Source of the DNA: Curvularia sp. ZM96
Lineage: Eukaryota; Ascomycota; Dothideomycetes; Pleosporales; Pleosporaceae
Direction of reading: 5' to 3'
Assembly (NCBI GenBank): GCA_022457065.1
Contig: JAJGBQ010000003.1
Span: 434,001-498,000 of the forward strand
Length of the DNA stretch: 64,000 bases
In this document: positions 56,933 through 64,000 of the stretch, one piece after another
Layout of the letters: each line of letters begins with the position of its first letter
How positions within the stretch are numbered: the stretch's first letter is position 1
Position numbers and translations under genes: made by a program
Notes under the pieces: model-generated
The model's input: only the letters and a program-made list of their open reading frames with translations
What the model was told of the DNA's origin: nothing
Database searches by the model: none

Positions 56933-58423
56933 TCAGAAGTTTCCAGCATAGATCCTGAAGCACGATGTCTTGTGCACCCACAGCCATCCTGGTTCTACGT
57001 CATCAGCAGTCACCAAAGGTTCCTCGCCATCAATCTCCTCGCAAACGACCTCGAGATCCACTCCCAAACTGTGAAACAGCCCTTGCAAACGAGAGAACCT
57101 TGCCTGGTGTGGGAACCAACCCCCCAACGCTGGCCAATCCACAATGGCTATGCGTTTTATATTAGATGAAGCAGCGACGGCTCTGGTGAATGAGTCCAAG
57201 CATTCAAGTAGTTGAAGACCCTCATCTTCGTCGTTTTCATCCCACTTGATGCGTAAGACTTCTAGCGTATCTGGAAGTTGCTTGGCAATATCTCTGTGAT
57301 CAGGTGTTGTGCTCAGATCGTGGAGCGCAAAAGATGTACTATAGAAACTAGATTCATCGCAAGGCCCGAGATCCAAAGTACGTAGGCTCTGGAGAGGGCA
57401 TTCTTCTAGCACAGGAGCTTGAGTAGCAAGGAGCGACGACACCACTTTACTCTCGAGTACGGACTCACCACGGATCCGCAAATGCTCGAGAGGACAATTT
57501 GAGAGACGCCGCAGGTCTTCTATCAGCGGGAACTCATGAGATTCTCGCCTGTGAGATGCAAGCTCATCGTCGGCGTATTCGTATGTCAGGCTCTTGAGCT
57601 TGTCGAGTCTCTCAAGGATGATAATCGCATCTGGAAAAAAGATGCTTGATGCCCGCAGTATTAGTTGTTCGAGGGAAGATCCGCTGGAAAGCAAATCGAT
57701 TATAGATTTGCTCTGCCCTTCTCTCCATACGAAGGTCCTGCCCAGTTCTTGGCGCATGACAATGACTTGAAAAAGCTCTAGTTTCCGAATCGAAGGCAAA
57801 GTCAATAGGGGTACGATATTCTCTAGTCGTAGAGGACCATGAACCGTGACTGAGCTAAGATTCTCGAATCGATCCGGATTCATCGACATTGTCAAAAACC
57901 AGTAAGAGTGGTCGTCCCATAGCCAAGCATCCCAAACAATGAGTTTTTGGACTTGGGGTGTGAAAAACAAAAAGAATTCGAGATACCACCAGTGCAGCTC
58001 TTGCTCATGATCAAATCCTACAAATCTCCCAGGGAGGTCCACAGGTTCGCTTGTTTTTAAGTTGCATTCGGAATTCTGCAACTTGTTCGCAAGGAGCAGC
58101 CTGTGTTCTGGTGACACGCACCGTCGCCGAGCTGATGTTGACCAGTAGTTCTGGAACCAGACCGCTTCTTTGACACAATCTGCTAGCTCAGGACGCCCAT
58201 CTGGATATGGCAGTGCTATAGTACGCAGGAACTGTTCTGGGGCCTCGCCGTGAAATTTGGAGTACAGCCGGCTGGTCGTCAGACGTTGGAAACGCCGACT
58301 TGTTGCATTGAGGGCATGGAAGGTTGAGACGTCATCGGGTTCTATGCAATCAAGTATCGATACTATGAGCTCATCGGGAAGTGTACTGAGTTTATTGAGG
58401 GATGTATCTGCCGCACCCACCAT
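56933..58423 (-). CDS. F-box protein, diverged paralogue of the neighbouring gene
   Basis: Single exon, 496 aa. The F-box is at about residues 12-58 (LSTLPDELIVSILDCIEPDDVSTFHALNATSRRFQRLTTSRLYS). The body has degenerate leucine-rich stretches (LENIVPLLTLPSIRKLELF, LQSLRTLDLGPCDESS, LPDTLEVLRIKWDENDED). The C-terminus IAIVDWPALGGWFP...VEPGWLWV corresponds to VAVVDWPPRLCCFP...VEPGWIFVE in the neighbour, which is the best evidence that the two genes arose by tandem duplication. Substrate is unknown. 284 bp separate them. Confidence 0.85.
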   Translation of the reverse strand: MVGAADTSLNKLSTLPDELIVSILDCIEPDDVSTFHALNATSRRFQRLTTSRLYSKFHGEAPEQFLRTIALPYPDGRPELADCVKEAVWFQNYWSTSARRRCVSPEHRLLLANKLQNSECNLKTSEPVDLPGRFVGFDHEQELHWWYLEFFLFFTPQVQKLIVWDAWLWDDHSYWFLTMSMNPDRFENLSSVTVHGPLRLENIVPLLTLPSIRKLELFQVIVMRQELGRTFVWREGQSKSIIDLLSSGSSLEQLILRASSIFFPDAIIILERLDKLKSLTYEYADDELASHRRESHEFPLIEDLRRLSNCPLEHLRIRGESVLESKVVSSLLATQAPVLEECPLQSLRTLDLGPCDESSFYSTSFALHDLSTTPDHRDIAKQLPDTLEVLRIKWDENDEDEGLQLLECLDSFTRAVAASSNIKRIAIVDWPALGGWFPHQARFSRLQGLFHSLGVDLEVVCEEIDGEEPLVTADDVEPGWLWVHKTSCFRIYAGNF

Positions 58424-59979
58424 GTTCGGTGGCCGTACTGGTGATGATGACTGTGGGTAGTGAATGGTTGGAATGAGATTTTGGCTAGTAGGTACCTTGA
58501 CAAGTTAGTAGGTAGGTAGCGGCTTGGCAACGGACAGTGCCTACGTAGTCCCCCTTGGTGTACTGAAATAATCAAAACAGGATTGCACTCGCCAATCCGA
58601 CAGAAGGCACTTTCTAGCTCTTGGAAACATACCATCTATTGTACAAGATGTATACTATTATAGTGCTTTTGAAGGTATGTAAATAAGCTAGGCGAATTTT
58701 GTACCTAGCGCGGGTTTACCCGACAATTTCGGTACACCGAAAGCTCTTCCCTTCAATGCTCTTGATTACTCTCATGACAAGACCCGAGCTTGAGTTCACC
58801 AACAATACACTATGGTTCGTGGCGAGATTCTTCTTCTGCCAATCTAAACTGCAATCAGGAATATTCCTACAACTACTGGCTGCCCATGAATTAGTTGTGT
58901 TAACATAGGTTCAACTATCAAAGAATTATTGAGAAACAGAAGAGAGCAGAGTGCTCACCTACATCAATAACTAATACATATTAGACCTTTGTTTTTACCA
59001 CTTTGTCTCGATTCGTTCGCAGATACGTGGGTCCTAGCCGGTCTTCCGTGAATCGTGGTACCTATTGTAGTACCTATGCAAAGATGGCGCTAACTGCGCA
59101 ATCTACGAATATACTCGTCTTGATATGCTGGAAAGCTTATGCTGCATCAGAATGGCTTGTGCCTGGCGATATCACGGAATGAGCTGCGATGTTTCACTGG
59201 ATAGGTACGTCAGTGAGCTCTCTCAGTTTCAATAGCATAAGACCCGTTCTTCTCTGCTCCTAGTATGGCTATAGTAATATTTTAAACTCTCAAATATCTA
59301 TAGGATTTGGCCGCTGTATGAAATACCTTGCTACAGCCGTGCTCCACGCCACGTTGCATGCTCTCAGGTCGCGTCCAGTGCCAAGCAGATATAGCGTGTA
59401 TACCCATGTCCAGGAGACACTCCTTAGAGTTCTGCAATCCCTTCCCTGCGCATCACGGCTCAACGTATTGGAGCCGGCGATGTTTCTGCACCCACATGCA
59501 TGCTTCTACTGCTTCACCACTCGCGCTGTTCGCACCTTCCTAAACGGAGATGGACTGTTAAGGCCAGCACAAACGTTCCGCTCAATACAATTTAGGCAAA
59601 GCTGACTCGAAGTATTATTCGTCTACAACGCGAGATGGCGGCCAGAACGGGTTCGCATATCTCTAGGCGACGCTCGTCGCACTGCATCTTTCCGCCCCAG
59701 TTGCTTCCATTGCCATCCCCTTGCGTTGGCGATCCGACTCTGCAGGTCCAGATGGGCCTCTGCAACTTGGACGCCTGAAAATACGGCAAATGACTATACA
59801 TTGCATATACAATCTAAGTGCCAGCCAAGCTCGACAAAGTCAGACCCTGGGCTAGACGTGCTCACTGCAGGCGCCACGAGCTTGTATTTGGTTTGCTTAA
59901 AGTATGAGTTATAAAGGTTTCAATGCTTCCGCAATAAACATAATGAAAACTTTGCCTCCTTGCGACCTTTCTCATTGCC
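58424..59979. other. Intergenic, upstream of the tyrosinase gene
   Basis: No gene is supported; a 95-codon plus-strand frame at 59318 lacks recognisable features. TATAAA at 59910-59915 lies 70 bp before the tyrosinase ATG and is a good core promoter candidate. Confidence 0.55.
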
Positions 59980-61286
59980 ATGAAAGTGCTTATTGTCATT
60001 GTGGCTTTGGTGGGCAGCACGATCGCGACACTTTTGAAGTCCGACGCCTTAGCTAGCCACGGATTGGATCAATTATGGCTTGATGTCGCCAAAAATCCAA
60101 ATAGCTATTCCAAGTCATGCACCAAGAGAACTGTAGCTCGGCGCCGGGAATGGTTTGTTTCACCTTGCCATATTGTTTAAGACAATCTTCTTACATTGTA
60201 AAGGTCTATGTTGAAGCGATCAGAGAAACTCAATTACATTGATGCAGTTCAGTGTATGGGAAGAAAGAAAGCTAGGACACCGGCTGCCATTGCCTCTGGA
60301 GCGAAAAACCGCTATGACGATTTCGTTGTCACTCATATTCTCCTAACGCAATACACACACGGCAATGTTTGTTCTCTGCCATGTAGAATTACCGAGGCCA
60401 TTGCTAATGGTCAATAGGGGAACTTTCTTTCATGGCATCGCTATTTCATGTGGGCCTGGGAACAGACACTACGTAACGAGTGTGGGTACAGGGGGTATTT
60501 GCCTTACTACAACTGGGCGCTATGGGCGGATGATCCGCGTGCATCTCCTCTTCTCGATGGCAGTGATACCAGTATTTCTGGAGACGGCGAGTATGTTCCT
60601 GGGCGCAACGCCACCTGTGTGCCGAATCCAGATCGATGCTTGGTCGAGGTGCCCCCTGGTAAGGGAGGTGGCTGTGTTACTTCCGGACCTTTCAAGAAGT
60701 GAGCTCTTGTATGCAATTTCTTTTGAGTGACCTTTTGTACTGACCACTATCCAGCTGGAAGATGCATGTCGGCCCAATTTCTTCCCTCGACACAACTGTA
60801 GCGCCAAACCCATCGCCAGACGGTCTAGGCTACAACCCTAGATGCATCAAACGCGACATAAACACTCGCTCATCCTCAGAGACCTCCGATACTGATGTCG
60901 CCGACCTGATAGCCAACAGCACCAATATTGCCAATTTTCAGGGCACACTCCAGAATCCATCCCCAGGAAAGTTGCGCGTTCATCTGGGTGGTCACAACAC
61001 CATTGCAGGTGACGCCGGGTCCGATTTCTACAACTCTCCATCTGATCCGTATTTTTGGAATCATCATGCTCAGATTGACCGTGTATGGTGGGCATGGCAG
61101 AACCAAGATCTGGAGAACCGACGGTATACCATCTCTGGAACGCTCACTTTCCAGAATATACCACCGACCAGGAACGCGACATTGGATGATATCATGACAT
61201 TTGGAGACTATTTGGGCTTCCCAAATATCACTATCAGGGAAGCTTCTAGCACACTTGCGGGTCCGTTTTGTTACATTTATGAATAG
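59980..61286 (+). CDS. Secreted short-form tyrosinase / catechol oxidase
   Basis: Four exons: 59980-60152, 60204-60366, 60418-60698, 60755-61286; 382 aa; introns of 51, 51 and 56 nt. An N-terminal signal peptide (about 1-16) directs secretion. The CuA site has His102, His110 and His119 (VVTHILLTQYTHGNGNFLSW then HR). The CuB site has His282, His286 and His310, within HLGGHNTIAG and DPYFWNHHAQIDR. There is no C-terminal shielding domain, so it belongs to the short-type fungal enzymes whose members oxidise diphenols or monophenols and do not need proteolytic activation. Activity towards tyrosine versus catechols cannot be decided from sequence. Possible roles are melanin or plant-phenolic oxidation. 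Two introns use the weak donor GTTTGT. Confidence 0.94.
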
Positions 61287-61749
61287 GTAACGCTAGATGG
61301 TTTTGAGTCAACAGAAAAGCTAGTGGGTCGTGCTGTATCCAAGTAACAAAAGAGCAAGCCTAATACTACAATAACCATACTCTTTAAACTTCATGTGCGA
61401 TATGGCCGGCGCAGCTGAAATGACTGAGGTAAACTCTCTGCCAAGTCTCCCGCATTTGCGTATGTTCATATTCATGCCAATCAATAAATTAGTCTAGAAA
61501 CAAAATCCTGGCTTACAAATCGTAGTTTCTCGTGATTGAGAGTGCTGTGGTTGGAACCGTATATTTTGTGGTTTCAACTACAGGTTCGTGGCCGTAAAGC
61601 TACGCGTTAAGCAATGGGCGACTAGCGCGTACAGATATGCGTGGGGCACCGTGAAACGTACGTCATGTTCGACGCGCCCCGCCAAATCTTCAACACCCTG
61701 TCACCTTTAGGCTACAGCTAACAACCGCATCTGCCGTTACATATACAAA
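61287..61749. other. Intergenic, tyrosinase 3' flank and VMS1 upstream region
   Basis: About 460 bp with no supported feature. Confidence 0.6.
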
Positions 61750-63759
61750 ATGGCACAAAAGGGAGAGCACCTGCTACAGCGACCACTCTATGGTAATGTA
61801 TATTGGCGTTTGCTGCTTGCGACCCAACTAACGACTGCAGTATTCGATCTCCCCGAAGAGCTCCTAGCCACCCTCACGCTTAAGGACCAGCCTGAACGGC
61901 CGCTTCCAGAAACACAGCTCCCAGTTCCTAAAACTACGAGCGAATCGCCCAGCAAAGCAGACAGCGACGATTCCAGCCCAGCAAAAGCGACCTCGTGCAA
62001 CCTCTGTGGCCTCAGCTTCACTTCTCTCGACGATCAGCGCAGTCATGTGCGGTCCGACCTACATGGCTACAATTTAAAGCAGAAGATAAAGGGCGCTAAG
62101 CCAGTGAGCGAAACAGAATTCGAAAAACTCATCGGAGATTTGGACGAGAGCATATCAGGCTCTGAGTCATCGGAATCTGAAGACAATGATGAAGAAGATG
62201 GAGGCAAAGGAAAAGACTCTACACTCAGTGCGCTCCTAAAGAAGCAGGCCAAGATTGCAGATCCTGGCTTTGACGAGTTCGCCTCGTCGAAAAAGCAAAT
62301 AGGGCCCGGCAAACCTCCATTACTATGGTTCACGTCGCCTTCGATACCGGACAACATGTCGCTGGGCATATACCGCGCCATATTTTCAAACTCGGAGCAA
62401 GAGGAGGAGTCGCACATCGTAGAGACTATCAAGAGGAAGCAGTTTTCACCGAAACAGCCTCCGAAGATCAAGGCCAACGAGGGTGGCGTCCCGTTACCTG
62501 ATACGGATATTGGGCCGCATTACTTTCTGTGCATGATTGGTGGCGGACATTTTGCAGCTATGGTCGTAGCCTTAGCGCCAAAGACAGGCAAGAAACATAC
62601 GGGCGCAGATGAGCGATCAGCTACGGTTATCGCCCACAAGACCTTCCACAGATATACGACACGAAGGAAGCAGGGTGGCTCGCAATCCGCCAATGATAAT
62701 GCCAAGGGCAACGCACACTCTGCTGGTTCTTCTATACGTCGCTACAATGAGACCGCACTCGTAAATGAGGTACGCGAACTGCTAAACAGTTGGAAGAGCA
62801 TGATTGATACTGCAGAACTTATTTTCGTTCGCGCCACTGGTTCAACAAATCGAAGAACTCTGTTCGGCCCCTATGAAGGACAAGTACTGCGAAACAATGA
62901 TCCACGCAACAGGGGCTTCCCGTTCAGCACACGCCGAGCAACTCAAAAGGAACTTATGCGTGCTTTTGTTGAGCTTACTCGAGTGAAGCAAAGTACTGTT
63001 GATGAAGCAGCACTTGCTGCTCTGAATGCTTCCCAAAAAGAAACCACGCCTACAACTCCGACTCCGTCAAAGCCTAAGCCCAAGAAGCCGACAAAAGAGG
63101 AGGAAGCTGCTTCGTTACACACATCACAGATTATACCAATGATCAAGCGCTCCAAGGTTCCCGCACTCCTGAACTACATCAAAACCAACAACATCCCGCC
63201 AACATTTACATTCCTACCAACAAACCACCATACGCCAACGCCTTTACATCTTGCAGCATCCCTAAACTCGGCACCCATCGTCCTTGCTCTTCTCACGAAA
63301 GCAGGTGCGGATCCAACGTTGATGAATGATGATGCTCGGACACCATTCACGTTGACGGGAGACCGTGCAACAAGAGATGCATTCCGTGTTGCACGCTCGG
63401 AGCTTGGCGAGTCCGCATGGGATTGGGAGAAAGCAGGTGTCCCAGCAGCCATGACTAAAGCTGAGGCTGACAAGCGAGACGCTCAAGAAAAGAACGACAA
63501 GGCTGCAGAAAACAAGGCTGAGGCAGATCGTAGGAAAGCAGAGACTGAGCGTGTACGCAAGGAGAGCGAAGCGGAAGAAGTCAGAAGAAAGGAGCAACGG
63601 CTTGGCAAAGGCAAAGCTTTGGGTGCGTTGCCCGTCAGGACCGCTGCTGATTTGAGAGAGGAAGAAATGAGGGGGTTGACGCCAGAGGCGAGAGCGAGGA
63701 TGGAGAGGGAAAGGAGGGCTCGGGCAGCTGAAGAAAGACTAAGGCGAATGCAGCAATGA
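61750..63759 (+). CDS. VMS1: Vms1/ANKZF1-type peptidyl-tRNA release factor of ribosome quality control
   Basis: Best read as two exons, 61750-61792 and 61841-63759, with a 48-nt intron (CAACTAAC branch point, CTGCAG acceptor); 653 aa. Because 48 is divisible by three and the intron has no stop, the unspliced frame is also open (669 aa). Splicing yields RPLYVFDLPEELL, as in the family. A C2H2 zinc finger follows (Cys67, Cys70, His83, His89: SCNLCGLSFTSLDDQRSHV). The VLRF1 domain has GGGHFAAMVV and HKTFHRYTTRRKQGGSQ with the catalytic Gln at about 292. Two ankyrin-like repeats (TPLHLAASLNSAPIVLALLTKAGADP) and a C-terminal Arg/Glu-rich VIM helix for Cdc48/p97 complete the architecture. Vms1 releases stalled nascent chains from 60S subunits, antagonising CAT-tailing at mitochondria. 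Confidence 0.95.
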   Translation: MAQKGEHLLQRPLYGNVYWRLLLATQLTTAVFDLPEELLATLTLKDQPERPLPETQLPVPKTTSESPSKADSDDSSPAKATSCNLCGLSFTSLDDQRSHVRSDLHGYNLKQKIKGAKPVSETEFEKLIGDLDESISGSESSESEDNDEEDGGKGKDSTLSALLKKQAKIADPGFDEFASSKKQIGPGKPPLLWFTSPSIPDNMSLGIYRAIFSNSEQEEESHIVETIKRKQFSPKQPPKIKANEGGVPLPDTDIGPHYFLCMIGGGHFAAMVVALAPKTGKKHTGADERSATVIAHKTFHRYTTRRKQGGSQSANDNAKGNAHSAGSSIRRYNETALVNEVRELLNSWKSMIDTAELIFVRATGSTNRRTLFGPYEGQVLRNNDPRNRGFPFSTRRATQKELMRAFVELTRVKQSTVDEAALAALNASQKETTPTTPTPSKPKPKKPTKEEEAASLHTSQIIPMIKRSKVPALLNYIKTNNIPPTFTFLPTNHHTPTPLHLAASLNSAPIVLALLTKAGADPTLMNDDARTPFTLTGDRATRDAFRVARSELGESAWDWEKAGVPAAMTKAEADKRDAQEKNDKAAENKAEADRRKAETERVRKESEAEEVRRKEQRLGKGKALGALPVRTAADLREEEMRGLTPEARARMERERRARAAEERLRRMQQ

Positions 63760-64000
63760 ATGTTTGTGGAAGTCGTAATGACTGGATCTGGTGTCATCAC
63801 AGGGCCTCAATCTGTGCGTATGGACCTCTTGGCTCATCCGTGACAAATGCCGTTATCAAGAGAGCCATACAGGCACATCGGGCTCACAGACGTTATTTAT
63901 AAGGGTAACACTGTATCAGCCCCGCAGCCTATCCTCGAATCTAATACATAAAAGCTATCCAAGCCCACAGCTATGCAAGTCTCAGCTATTGAACCGGCCA
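63760..64000. other. 3' flank of VMS1, window end
   Basis: No coding feature is seen in the last 240 bp. Confidence 0.5.

Overview
This window is nuclear DNA of a filamentous ascomycete. Most genes carry 44-114 nt spliceosomal introns (a few reach 270-350 nt) with GTRNGY donors, CTAAC/CTGAC-like branch points and YAG acceptors. Upstream regions are long. The gene content is typical of moulds: Zn2Cys6 regulator, GH11 and GH43 secreted hydrolases, FunK1 kinase relic, F-box pairs, secreted tyrosinase. A Dothideomycete, probably a Pleosporalean plant-associated fungus, is my best guess, but that is inference from gene content, not a measured placement. All splice junctions were worked out by hand from frame, phase and GT(GC)-AG signals.

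Layout. 1.4-9.5 kb: two secreted plant-cell-wall enzymes (GH43 arabinanase-like and GH11 xylanase) flank a head-to-head pair of splicing-associated nuclear proteins (NSRP1-like and NFKBIL1-like). 10.9-15.6 kb: an EXPERA/emopamil-binding sterol isomerase-like membrane protein and a glycogen-targeting protein phosphatase 1 subunit (CBM21), both on the minus strand. 15.6-24.1 kb: a large stretch, GC-rich in its first part, with no gene I can support. 24.1-27.3 kb: a small cysteine-rich secreted protein (candidate effector) and a mitochondrial BolA3-type protein. 29.3-39.3 kb: a Zn2Cys6 regulator divergent from an MDR oxidoreductase, a GFA-domain protein, a CorA-like transporter with SMN in place of GMN, and a RelA/SpoT-domain protein. 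40.2-44.4 kb: a tail-anchored protein of unknown function whose first intron appears to be GC-AG, a gene-poor interval with a microsatellite and an orphan TATA box, and a decayed FunK1 kinase. 44.9-55.0 kb is a housekeeping block: GAR transformylase, HAT1, a ZIP9/ATX2-type zinc transporter, a two-RRM protein, and the TAH18 diflavin reductase. 55.2-63.8 kb: two tandem F-box proteins, a short secreted tyrosinase/catechol oxidase, and the ribosome-quality-control factor Vms1/ANKZF1.

Several genes are linked by function. GH43 and GH11 both depolymerise hemicellulose or pectin side chains. TAH18 (cytosolic Fe-S assembly) and BolA3 (mitochondrial Fe-S delivery) both serve iron-sulphur metabolism but are 26 kb apart, so this is coincidence rather than a cluster. 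I see no secondary-metabolite core gene, CRISPR array, rRNA or convincing tRNA. The most noteworthy items are the RelA/SpoT-like protein with its nucleotidyltransferase motifs intact, the cysteine-rich secreted protein, the FunK1 relic, the tail-anchored protein with a probable GC-AG intron, and the 8.5 kb gene-free interval.
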